NCBI GenBank assembly: GCA_031769625.1
Contig: JAUIMM010000582.1
Coordinates: 2,494,501-2,558,500, forward strand
Direction of reading: 5' to 3'
Origin: Taudactylus pleione
Lineage: Eukaryota; Chordata; Amphibia; Anura; Myobatrachidae
DNA: 64,000 nt
This document shows, in pieces, positions 45,723 through 55,617 of this stretch. A program made the position numbers and the translations under genes. Every line of letters starts with the position of its first letter. The stretch's first letter is position 1. Under the pieces are notes generated by a model. It made no database searches and was not told the origin of the DNA. It was given only the letters and a program-made list of their open reading frames with translations.

Positions 45723-45917
45723 GGGGTAAATTTACTAAAGTGAGAGTTTATAGAAGTGAGTTTTAAAAGTGATGTTGCCCATAGCAACCAATCAGATTCT
45801 ACTTAACATTTAACTAGTACCTTCTAGAAGATAACAGCTAGAATCTGATTGGTTGCTATAGGTAACATCGCTTTTAAAACTCACTTCTAAAAACTCTCAC
45901 TTTAGTAAATTTACCCC
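45723..45917. mobile_element. 195-bp palindromic MITE (GGGGTAAATTTACTAAAG)
   Basis: Ends GGGGTAAATTTACTAAAGTG and its inverse, TAA duplications (45720-45722, 45918-45920), and arms with AATCAGATTCT and GTTTTAAAAG. It is a single long hairpin. The GGGGTAAATTTAC termini are typical of short Harbinger-like elements in frogs, from general knowledge. Confidence 0.9.
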
Positions 45918-45950
45918 TAAATGTGCATTTGGAATCACGGCGCCCTAGAG

Positions 45951-46315
45951 CAGGGATGGGGAACCTCAGGCCCGGGGGCCATATAAGGCCCGCGGAATCA
46001 TTTGGTCTGGCCCTCGGAGCTTTTTTCTGCTAGCCTCATCTGGCCAGCAGTGTGCCTAGAATGGCCCCCTGCAGCCAGAATCTATGCAGCAGTGCCGCCT
46101 GGAGCATAATTAGGATGCTTCAGACAGTCACACACCTGCCCTAACAGCTCCCCGAAGCATCCTCAGGATGCTCCGGGCATTGCTGTAATCACCGGTGATT
46201 GTGGCCCCGCCCCGTGTGATGTCATACGGAGGGGTCGTGGCCTTCATCCGAGCCTGCTAATAATGTTATATATATCAATAGGGCACTCGGCAGAAAAAAA
46301 GGTTCTCCATCCCTG
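45951..46315. mobile_element. complete short hAT element, opposite orientation (365 bp)
   Basis: Ends CAGGGATGGGGAACCT and GGTTCTCCATCCCTG, with the exact 8-bp duplication CCCTAGAG (45943-45950, 46316-46323). It is the reverse-orientation relative of 9885-10247, sharing GGGCC.TATA and CCGGGCATTGCTGTAATCAC blocks. It abuts a second hAT-like element. Confidence 0.95.
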
Positions 46316-46323
46316 CCCTAGAG

Positions 46324-46582
46324 GATCAGCTTTGTTTGAACAGCACCCCTAAATTTAAGTTTGTTCTTGAGATATTCATAATTGTTTTTAGCAAAGTAGT
46401 AAAGTAAATCCTTAGGGTCAGTTTGGTGTTGGGGGGTCAGGTTTGTGCTTCTGTTTGTCCACATATTTACCTTACACTGACCATAAATAATTTGATTTGG
46501 TGCTGGACAACCAACCTGAGACACCCCTGCAAGTGTTCTGAAGCACCCCAGGGTGTCACAGCGCACAGTTTGGGAACCACTG
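46324..46582. mobile_element. second hAT-like element, left end decayed
   Basis: The right end TTTGGGAACCACTG is the inverse of the widespread hAT terminus CAGTGGTTCCCAAA. ACCTAGAG follows at 46583-46590 and differs by one base from CCCTAGAG at 46316-46323. The left edge shows no clear terminal repeat. If real, the two hAT elements share one target octamer between them. Confidence 0.5.
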
Positions 46583-46590
46583 ACCTAGAG

Positions 46591-47356
46591 GAAGGGGTCG
46601 CATCATTGTACAGGTCCATATTTTATTTCTACTGTCCCTTTAGTGTGATTGCCTCTTGTTACATTGCACACTGAAAATGACGCCCTATAGAAAATAAAAC
46701 CCTATGGGCTCATTCCAATTAGGTGTGAAAGGGGCAAGTTGCCGTCGCGTCCGCGAGTCCAGCGTTACAGTAATGGGCAGGATACAGTCGCACTTACTCA
46801 CGCAGTGAGGGGACTCGCGTCCGGATGTATCGAGCCGTGTGTGTGTGTGTGCGTGTGTGTGGCACACAGTGGGTTAAGCCTCCCCGGGTCATTTATAACC
46901 CCCTGCTTTGTACATAGCCCGCCAGACAGCAGATACTCTTTTATCCATCCAACAAGTCATCTCCCAGGTTAATCCGCAGAATGTATTTCTGACACGGACT
47001 TCAGGTTAATACAGCAGAGCGGACGTCTCACACACTGATAATCAGCATTATTACTACAGGGGAAAAGCCATAATTACTCCCATTCTGACTTCATTAGCAG
47101 GATCGGTCCCGCTACAAGGGTCTTGTACCATCACCGAAAATCAGTTAGGGTGGAGGGCTATATAAATGGGCTCCTTCACATTCTAGGCTTTGCCTCGCGG
47201 CAATCATTGTAATCACTGGTAAAGTGATCATGTATTAACCATAAGTATTATACAGACATTGCGGCTGATTCTGGGCTGGGAGCACAGCAAAAAAAAGAGC
47301 AAGTAACGTTGCACCTTGGTAACACCATGCGAAGCTGCAGGTGGGGGAGCTGTAAG
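46591..47356. other. non-coding stretch with a short GT run
   Basis: GTGTGTGTGTGTGTGCGTGT lies at about 46837-46861. Otherwise unique-looking sequence with no coding signal. Confidence 0.35.
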
Positions 47357-47849
47357 TGGGCTTATTCAGAGGTACAGGCAGGGAATCGCCGCCGCGGCCG
47401 AGTCTTTTTTGCGGATTCACAGCGGCGGTAATATGCAAATGCTGGTTTCGGCCTCCCCTTGTGCACTAGCGGAGTGTACAAGCCCTGAGACGTCCACTTT
47501 CACTGCCCGTTCTGAATACCCCACCATGCAAGTGCGCTTTGCGGACAGACCTTGTGAGTTTTCGCACTACGTAAGTGTACAAGCCGAGCATATAAGACAA
47601 ATATATAAGCGACAACGGGCAATTCAGATTCATGCGCATATCAGTCACATGACTGTATGTAATTGGGCGGCAGCTGGGTGTTAGCTTTGCGAGCTACGCT
47701 GAGTACGCCATTATACATATAGAGATCCGTACGATTTCGGACAGGTCTCTTGCAGCGAGTATAGGGCTGGAGCGGCCACACACAGTAGATGCGTGAAACT
47801 CTGCATACGGAATGCGGGAGCGACTAGTGCGCAAATCTGAATCAGGCCC
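47357..47849. mobile_element. diverged CATTCAGA-family element
   Basis: It starts GGGCTTATTCAGAGG and ends ATCTGAATCAGGCCC, the family termini with one base lost at the left. The interior differs from the other subfamilies. The flanks do not give an exact 3-bp duplication. The 122-codon plus frame has no domain. Confidence 0.55.
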
Positions 47850-47965
47850 TGTATCTATAGATACATACTGTGTATCCATAAGAGCTTGCAATCAATATGT
47901 CAAAGCCTCCTCTTTACACCTCTTCTGGGTATACATCACACTTCCCGATCTGTCGCTCACTCTTA

Positions 47966-48284
47966 TGCTGCCCATCCACTAGGCGATTACACCTAGCGAT
48001 TGAGCGATAACGACCGTCGTTATCGCTCCACCGCTTGGTAATCGCCCGCAAATCGGGTAGTAAAATGTTAAAAACGACCAGCGATGCGCGCGCCCGCTGT
48101 TCATTTTTAACATCAATCATCACCCGAACATGACGGTCAACCTGACGACCGCCGTCAGGTTGCCATGTTCGGGGATGATTGATCTGCATACACTGAACTT
48201 CTGAACGTATGCACTTCACCCCGCGGGAGATGACGGCGTCGTAATCGTGCCGTCGTCCCCGCATGTAGTAGTGGATGGGCAGCA
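47966..48284. mobile_element. 319-bp MITE with TGCTGCCCATCCACTA ends and TTA duplication
   Basis: TGCTGCCCATCCACTA and TAGTGGATGGGCAGCA are perfect inverted ends, flanked by TTA (47963-47965, 48285-48287). The interior holds smaller palindromes (GATTACACC, CGATTGAGCGATAACGACCG, CAACCTGACGACCG). The right TTA is also the left target triplet of the next element. Confidence 0.9.
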
Positions 48285-48358
48285 TTAGGCCCGTATACAA
48301 TTAGCCGCGTTTTTAAGCGATACTTTTTCCGTGCGCGCTTCTGCTTGTCTCGTATTCA

Positions 48359-48838
48359 GGGCCTGATTCAGACCCACTCGCAAGCGGGTCGATGGTGGCC
48401 CAGCGCGCATCCGGCAAACTGCCGCTCCGGGTCTCGTACCAAAGGGGGCTGTCGATGTTGAGTGACAGCACGCCCCCTTTGGTGGGCGGGCCCGGGGGCG
48501 TGGCTGCCCAGACAGAGGCGTTCCCATGGGAACGCCTACCGTTTGGGGCCGGCCCCAAATGACATCGCAAGTGATGTCAGTGGGAGTGCTTTTGGCTCTG
48601 TTAGAGCCGCAAGCACTCTTAGGCTTGCGGCAACGAGACCCTACCACAAGGGTCTCGTCGCAAGCCCGATGGTCGCGATGATCTTGACCATCGCGACCAT
48701 CATCCTGGCCGCTCGCTATAGCTGTGGGTGGTCACCCACAGCTATGAGAGCGGCCTGGAGGCCGCTCAAAAAAGCCAGAGGGCCGGCCCTGATTCAGAGC
48801 GAGCGCTCTGTCAGAGTGTCCGGCTCTGAATCAGGCCC
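48359..48838. mobile_element. string-of-hairpins MITE, copy N
   Basis: Ends are GGGCCTGATTCAGAC and CTCTGAATCAGGCCC, with TCA duplications (48356-48358, 48839-48841). Module order is that of copy A, the reverse of B. Hairpins include GGGGGCTGTC, GGCGTTCCCATGGGAACGCC (a perfect palindrome), GAGTGCTTTTGGCTC, GGCTTGCGGCAACGAGACCCT, GATGGTCGCGATGATC and GCTATAGCTGTGGGTGGTCA. It is nested in the 48288 element and so is younger. Confidence 0.9.
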
Positions 48839-49194
48839 TCAATTCCAAAAGACGCGAAAAGGCAAACAGGCAAATTCGTCGGAAAGCGAAACTGGCGAAA
48901 GGTCCCTAAGATTTTGGGGAAATCAGTTTGTACCCCAGAAAGAGCTGCACTAACATTAGAAATCAATATAGAAGTGTTCTAATAGCCCTAATAAAAGTGT
49001 TTTGTGTTCTTAAAGTGTCAGAATTGGCTGTTATATGTTATATGTTATATGCATATGTGCGGAAAAATGATAGAAAGCAATTTCTTTTGGGAAATATAAG
49101 TACTAAGGACAAATTTGGGGTTCATGAAAACAGGTACTAGCATATTTTGATGTCTATTAAGTGAAGAGTTAAAAAAATCTGAAAAAATTAGTTA

Positions 49195-49910
49195 CGGTAA
49201 AATTTACCTTAGTTAACTCTCTTTCTTCGAGGTCCATTGGGTCCACAGGGAGACCTTGGGGTGTATGTGGTGGATGAGGAATCCGGGCACAACACAGTTA
49301 AAGCTTTCAGCACCCAGGATGCATCGGTCCATTCCCCCTATACCCCGCCTCCTAGCCAGAGGCATCTCAGTTTGTGACAATCCAAAGGCCGGAGGAGGAT
49401 AAGAGAGAGAAGGAAGACTGGTACACACTAGAACCACACTCTCACAGAGAAGGAGACCGAAACCGGTGACCAGAAACATCGCCCATATGAAGCCAGGTGC
49501 GTCAGGGCGGGTGCCCTGTGGACCCTATGAACTTTGAAGAAAGAGCATTAACAGAGGTAAGTTTTACCATAACTCTAATTTTCTTCTTCAGGGTCCATAG
49601 GGCTCCACAGGGAGACCTTAGCGATGTCCCAAAGCAGTCCTTTAAGGGTGGGGCCGCTCCTGCCCTGAGAGAAGAATCGGGCGTTCGAAGGAAGCATCCT
49701 GAGAGGCGAAGGTATCAAAGGCATAGAACCTTAGAAAGGTCTGGACAGAAGACCAGGTGGCTGCCTTACAAAGCCGAGGCCCCACGTCGAGCTGCCCACG
49801 AGGGACCCACAGACCGAGTAGAATGAGCAGTAACAGAAGCCGGAACAGGAAGGCCTGCCTGCGTGTAAGTCTGCGAGATAGTCATACGAAGCCACCTGGC
49901 CAATGTTTGT
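49195..49910. mobile_element. DIRS terminal-repeat cluster without coding sequence
   Basis: GGTAAAATTTACC followed by 'ctttcttcgaggtccattg' and 'ggtccacagggagacc' begins at about 49198. An inverted version ('gtgccctgtggaccctatga', 'agaaagagcattaacagagg', GTAAGTTTTACC) lies at 49508-49570, and a third, direct one ('tcttcttcagggtccatagg') follows at once. The block 'ccctataccccgcctcctag' near 49340 matches the terminal segment of the relic at 33268-33477. Inverted termini plus an internal repeat of terminal sequence are the DIRS layout. No RNase H or recombinase motif lies here. Confidence 0.65.
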
Positions 49911-50271
49911 TTGTTGGCTGGCCAAATCCATAGAGCACAAATAAGGAGTCTGATACCAGGCCCCCCACTTTTTACCCATTTTCCAACACTTTTTTTTCAA
50001 GTTATCAAAATTTTTTAAAACTATAGTCATTAGGGTGGTGTCCAAAGGGTTCTGGACCAAATCCCCACATTTGCACCCCACAATAGAGATTGTGCTTTTC
50101 CAATTCGCCTGCCTATACATAGGGAAAACTTTTCCCCTGTTTTTTTTTTCCGCTTAGGCGAAAACTCCCGGAATTGAATACGGAGATAAATTGAAAACAG
50201 GCAAAAAGTCCAAATCGGCGAAAGCTTTTCTCCAAATTGCACTTTTCGTGGCTAATTGTATACGGCCCTTA

Positions 50272-51047
50272 GACACAGTTTACATCCCATGTCACTGATT
50301 ATCGTGTTGCCATTTGGAATGTTTTTACACTACTTTTAATGAATCCGGGGCGCCACTAAGCAGCAACTTTCTCTTCCTCACCGGCAGCCTAACAGTGAGC
50401 CTGGTTATCGGTAATCTGCGCACGTATATGAGTCGCACAGCGCATGCATCAAGTTTCATTACCGTTGTTGCTCGCAAAGTGATTGGCAGGCAGGGACGGG
50501 TTTCTGGTTGGCAACTCAAACGCAGGCGTCTCGCGCCCGTTTTGAAGGCATGTCACAGCCTGCATCTGTCATCCCGTACGCAGTAAAGATGGCTGTGCCT
50601 TCTCAGTTACAGCAGTCATTCTACGTGACCATACGATCTGTGACAGAGGGTCTTAGTACACGGTCACTTTGTGAAGCCGCCGGTGGGCGTCTCAATACAA
50701 ATCCTGGCGACTGCGACATTTGCATATTGTAGCACATCCGCTGCGGACAAATTCGCAGCGGCATTAGCGTTCATCTCTGAATGAGGCCCAGTGCCAGCAG
50801 TGAGACATGACCACTAGAGGATCCTGCAAAGCTTGTTGTATAGAGCAAACACCGTAATCCCCATAGCAGGCTATGACGCAGTAACAGCGAAAATACAGGG
50901 GCCGCATGAGAAATCAGCGTTTTTTCTGCGGCAGAGCTCTTGTTAAATATTAAGCAGCAGCGATAAGTACTTTCTCCAGCAAAATAAAAAGAGAAAGAGG
51001 TTCTCACTGCTTCATAAATAGGCCCCTTAGAAAGTATTCCGTTCATT
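50272..51047. other. non-coding stretch with one orphan CATTCAGA-family right end
   Basis: CTCTGAATGAGGCCC ending at 50789 is a family right terminus, preceded by the hairpin CGCTGCGGACAAATTCGCAGCG. No matching left terminus was found, so an element fragment is likely in about 50340-50789. No other supported feature. Confidence 0.45.
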
Positions 51048-51645
51048 GGCCCTCATTCAGAGCCACTCGCTAGCGGCAGTACGCTCGTTCCGAGCGATGT
51101 TCGCACATCTGCGCATGCGTACGGTTTTTAGTACGCATGCGCGAACCAGTCAGTGCGGCTGAAAATCGTTTGTACGCAATATAGCGAGTGCCTGCTATTT
51201 TGAGTGACAGAATGAGGCGTATGTTGGTGGTAACAGGGGAAGGTGCTTGAAAACGGGGAGTGGAGATCAGAACGCAGGCGTGCTTAAAGGTCAAAACGGG
51301 CGTTTTATGGGTGTGCATAATTAATATAGCAGCGTCATTGACCACGTCACTTGGTTTTTTTTAACTCAGAACTGCTCGCAAAATAGCGGTTGAAAAAACC
51401 AACCACAAGAATAGCGAGCAGTTCATATCCTGTTCGATGTACTCGATTAATCTAATAAATAGCGGACATGACGTATGGTGCGAGCGGCCAGGGGGCGTTT
51501 TTAACAAATAAACGAGCGTATGTTTTGCTCGCTCGTTCAGACTTAGAGGTGTGAACAGACTGCAATGTGCGAACGGATCATTTGAATAGCCACCCCTTGT
51601 TTTTGAACGAACGAACGCAAATAGCGAACGGCTCTGAATGAGGGC
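51048..51645. mobile_element. CATTCAGA-family element, J/O subfamily, copy O
   Basis: Ends are GGCCCTCATTCAGAG and CTCTGAATGAGGGCC with ATT duplications (51045-51047, 51646-51648). Closely related to copy J at 31552. No coding domain in the 105-codon minus frame. Confidence 0.9.
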
Positions 51646-51648
51646 CAT

Positions 51649-52029
51649 TGTCTCTGAACATTGAATAATGGATCTCACGTCATGTAAGACAAGAATTGAT
51701 ATAAAGCCGGCGTACTACAATACAGACAGTACAGTATCAGCACAGCAGCGCGCTCTCTGTGGGTTCTACTATACAAGCACAGCTGGAAAGCGAGAGACCG
51801 TCTCCTTACCTCTCAGCTCTGTGTGTCTCTGGGGGTGTGTGTAATAACCTGCAAGTTGCAGGGAGCCCAGAGATTTGCGCCATTTAGCCGCTAAACATAG
51901 AGTGTAACATTTTTATTTGGAAAATCAACCTGGTTTTTGCCTTTTAAAATATTGTTGCTGCAAAAAATACCGTCTAAATCTTGTGGCTGCCTGTAACTCG
52001 CATACTCTCATATATACTCCTGTCTGTTT
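51649..52029. other. non-coding stretch, no feature recognised
   Basis: No supported feature before the CT-rich tract. Confidence 0.3.
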
Positions 52030-52541
52030 CGTCTCTATCTGCTCTGTACTCTCTCCCTCTCTCTGTGCTTCTCATCCTCTCTCTCCATCTCTCTCTCTTT
52101 GCTCTGAGTGTCTAATTCTCTCTCTCCTTTCTGTTCATCTCTTGCTCTTCCTATTTCTCTAACCCTCTCCATCTCCCTCTTCCCCATCTTTCACTCTCTC
52201 TCTCCCTCTACTCTTTTCTGTCTATCTCTTTGTGTCTCATAACTCTCTCCCTTCACTCTCTATCACTACTCCTCTCTCCTTCCCTTTCTCTCCCCCTCTT
52301 TCTGCCTCTCTCTACCTCCCTCTCATCTTACCTATATCTCATCCTACCATCTATCTCCTTAATACCCCTCTCCTTTTCCTACCGTCTCTCCCCTCAACCC
52401 TCTCTCTCCCTGTATCCTTGCCTCTCCCCCACTCTCTATCTCTCTGCCTTCCACCTCTCACACTTTTTCTCTCTCACCCTCCCATTAGGTACCCCCACGC
52501 TCCTCTTCTCTCCTAAACCTTTCCTATTACTCATCTCTCTC

Positions 52542-52575
<34 letters not shown>

Positions 52576-53935
52576 CTTGCTCTCCCTTTTCCTCATACTC
52601 TCTCTTTCATCTATCACCTACTCTCGTTCTATCTCAATTACTCTATCACTCATTGCTTTCCCTTCTATTCCCACTTTCTCTCCCAGTCTCACTCTTTCAA
52701 TCCTTTTTCACTTTGTTCCTCTCCTGTCTCTCTCTCTCCAGCTCTCTCCTCTCAACCTCTAATCCTCCCTCTCCTTTCTCTCTGCCACTCTCCCTCTTTA
52801 TCTCCACCTATCTCTCCCCATCTTCTCACTCTCTCAATCACTATTTCTCTCTCTCTTTTCATCATTCCACCACTCTCATTTTCACTCTTCAGCCCTCTCT
52901 CTCCACCCTCTTTTTCTCTGTCTTTTATTCCCTCTCTATCTCCTCTGACTTCACTCTCCCTCTCTATCTCCACCTCTCTCCTTTCCTAGCTCTTTCACTC
53001 TCACTCCACCGCCTTTCACTCTGCCTTCTATTCCCTCTCTATCTCCTCCACCTTCTCTCTCCCTCTCTATCTCCTTCACCTTCTCCCAACCTCTCTATCT
53101 CCTCCACCTTCTCTCTCCCTCTCTATCTCCTCCACCTTCTCCCAACCTCTCTATCTCCTCCACCTTCTCTCTCCCTCTCTATCTCCTCCACCTTCTCCCA
53201 ACCTCTCTATCTCCTCCACCTTCTCTCTCCCTCTCTATCTCCTCCACCTTCTCTCTCCCTATCTCTTCCACTTTCTCTCTCCCTCTCTATCTCCTCCCCC
53301 TTCTCTCACCCTCCCTATCTCCTCCACCTTCTCTCTCCCTCTCTATCTCCTCCACCTTCACTCTGCCTCTCTATCTCTTCCTTCTCTCTCCCTCTCTATC
53401 TCCTCCACCTTCTCTCTCCCTCTCTATCTCATCCACCTTCTCTCTCCCTCTCTATCTCCTCCACCTTCTCCCAACCTCTCTATCTCCTCCACCCTCTCTC
53501 TCCCTCTCTATCTCCTCCACCTATCTCCCTCTCTATCTCCTCCACCTTCTCTTTCCCTCTCTATCTCCTCCACCTTCTCTTTCCCTCTCTATCTCCTCCA
53601 CCTTCTCTCTCCCTCTCTATCTCTTCCACCTTCTCTCTCCCTCTCTATCTCCTCCCCCTTCTCTCACCTTATCTATCTCCTCCCCTTCTCTCTCCCTCTC
53701 TATCTCCTCCACCTTCACTCTGCCTCTCTATCTCTTCCACCTTCTCTCTCCCTCTCTATCTCCTCCACCTTTTCTCTCCCTCTCTATCTCCTCCACCTTT
53801 TCTCTCCCTCTCCCCCTCTCCTCCACCTTTTCTCTCCCTCTCTATCTCCTCCACCTTCTCTCTCCCTCTCTATCTCCTCCACCTTCTCTCTCCCTCTCTA
53901 TCTCCTCCACCTTCTCTTTCCCTCTCTATCTCCGG
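52030..53935. repeat. CT-rich microsatellite grading into a 28-bp minisatellite
   Basis: From 52030 the plus strand is almost pure pyrimidine with (CT)n runs. From about 53030 it becomes a 28-bp array ('ctctatctcctccacc' plus 'ttctctctccct') of about 32 units. Lack of A/G on one strand removes stop codons, giving a 584-codon Ser/Leu/Pro frame at 52230-53984. Composition explains it fully and it is not called a gene. Long polypurine/polypyrimidine tracts can form triplex DNA. Confidence 0.95.
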
Positions 53936-54141
53936 GTTGGGTATGGGATCCCAGCGGCAGGGATGCCGGTGGTCAGAACCCTAACCCTCCTCCTAGTGCC
54001 TAACCCTAACCCCTAACCCTTCCCCTAACCCTAATACTTACCATTAGGATGCCGGCAGCCGGGATTCTGGAGCCAGGATTCAGACTGCTGTTAGAATACC
54101 AGTATTATGTGCACCGGCATCCCGACTGCCAGGATAGCTTT
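53936..54141. mobile_element. MITE with GGATGCCGG ends and internal CCCTAACCCTAA tract
   Basis: GGGATGCCGGTGGTC near 53959 has its inverse CACCGGCATCCC at 54112-54123. In between, 53981-54040 reads CCTAACCCTAACCCCTAACC-like. It interrupts the CT-rich array, which resumes as shorter CT-rich tracts to 54890. The same tract type occurs in 16055-16385 and 58676-59090. Confidence 0.6.
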
Positions 54142-54895
54142 CTCTCCATACAACTCCACCCCCTTTCTCTCCATATAAGTGTCTCTTTTTTCTTTTCGCT
54201 TATCTTCCTCCATTCCCTATTTCTCTCTCTCCCTTTCTCAGCCTCTGTCTTCCCCCCTCTCTCAATCATCTCTCACTATGGATAGCCATTGACCATTACT
54301 GGCTAGCAACCATTGGTCCATGGTTTTGCCATCTATGGCAGAGATCCAATGGTTCGATTTCTCTCCCCTCAGCACAGCAGGCATGGTGCTTAGCTCCACC
54401 TCCTGAAGCGGCCCAGGTACCCCCCACCCCACCTTCCCGTCTGCCAAGTCCCACCTCCACACAGAGTTCAAGACGCTGTAGTAATAGTAAACTATTTATG
54501 GATTCCTGCCATTCATGTAAAACAATGGTGACGCCATCGATGGAGACCATGGTTGCTAGACGCATCGATGACCAACCCTATCTCTCACCTCCTCTTCCTC
54601 TCCATCTTTCCCTCTCTCTCACCCCTTCTCCACCTCTCACTTCTTCCCACTCCCCCTTCCTCTCCTCCATTCTACCTTTATCATCTCTCCGTAACTTTCA
54701 CTCCTCATCTCTCTTCCTCCCCCCCTCCCTTTCTCTCTCTGTCCCTCTCCCTCTCTATTTCCTCTTTTATTTCCATCCCTCTCCCTATATCTCCCTCACC
54801 TCTCTCTCTCCATTTATATCTCTCCCTCCCTCTCTGTCTCTCCCATGCCCTCTCTCTCTGTAACTAACTCTGTGTCTTTCTCTTACCATTGACGT
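54142..54895. repeat. CT-rich tract, discontinuous
   Basis: Pyrimidine-rich sequence at 54142-54275 and 54575-54870, separated by mixed sequence containing 'ccattgaccattactggcta' and palindromic 'ccatggttttgccatc' words. Low-complexity open frames only. Confidence 0.75.
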
Positions 54896-55617
54896 TTTCT
54901 TGTTCATACAGATGTTCGTCCTCCATGATTTTATACAGGAGCAGTCAGCCAGCGAGTTGCTGAGCAGTAGAGTCATAAGATTAGCAGGTTTCCGAGGCTT
55001 TCCCACATGTGTTAGTCGGAGCTTCGTGCAGACGCTGTTCCCTCACTTGCAGATGACTGGGTATATTACAGGGCCCATTTCCAGCACCCCCAACGCAGAA
55101 GATGTGAAGTTACAGGCAGCATTGTGTTCCCTCATTATTTCCACTGCACATTCCTGACGGACTAGAGCTCTTGGGCACTGCAGTTAAGTGACAAATGAGA
55201 GCGGGGACACATTTACATAGATGAGGACGAGGGAGATCCTGGGGGTTATGGGGCACTGGGCAGCGGCAGCCAGAGCTTGTTATGCTCCTGATCTCAAAGG
55301 CAGAGACGTTATAGAAGCAAAGTAGCTTTTACTCTGTTTCCCGTGCGGTTCTCAGCAGGGTTATATAGGCAGATTATAGGCTTCCTACGCTGCTGGTCTT
55401 TATGTCAGATATACCTGGTACTTAATAAAGGAAACAGTGCTGTGCCCCGTCTCTGTGTTCTCAGCAATTATAGCAATAGTCGGTGGGAAGAGAACAGGTT
55501 TATACACCACAAGAGGATGTTATACTGCCCATGCCCATAGTTACCCAGTGACATGATATGCAAACTATATCAGCATAAATATCTGACATGGACCAAACCG
55601 GATGGTGCAATGTTCTG
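54896..55617. other. non-coding stretch, no feature recognised
   Basis: Two open frames of 65-85 codons show no domain. No transposon ends recognised. Confidence 0.35.

Larger units (their letters stand above)
48288..50268. mobile_element. Harbinger-like element with GTATACAATTAGCC ends, carrying nested insertions
   Basis: GGCCCGTATACAATTAGCC at the left and its exact inverse at the right, with TTA duplications (48285-48287, 50269-50271). It contains copy N (48359-48838) and DIRS terminal sequence (about 49195-49910). Without these the original is roughly 0.8 kb and non-coding, related to 17030 and 44856 by 'cttttcgcc' and 'gcgaaaact' blocks. Confidence 0.88.

Noticed and set aside
52230..53984. 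584-codon open frame
   Set aside because: Ser/Leu/Pro low-complexity translation of a CT-rich minisatellite; the lack of stops follows from pyrimidine bias.
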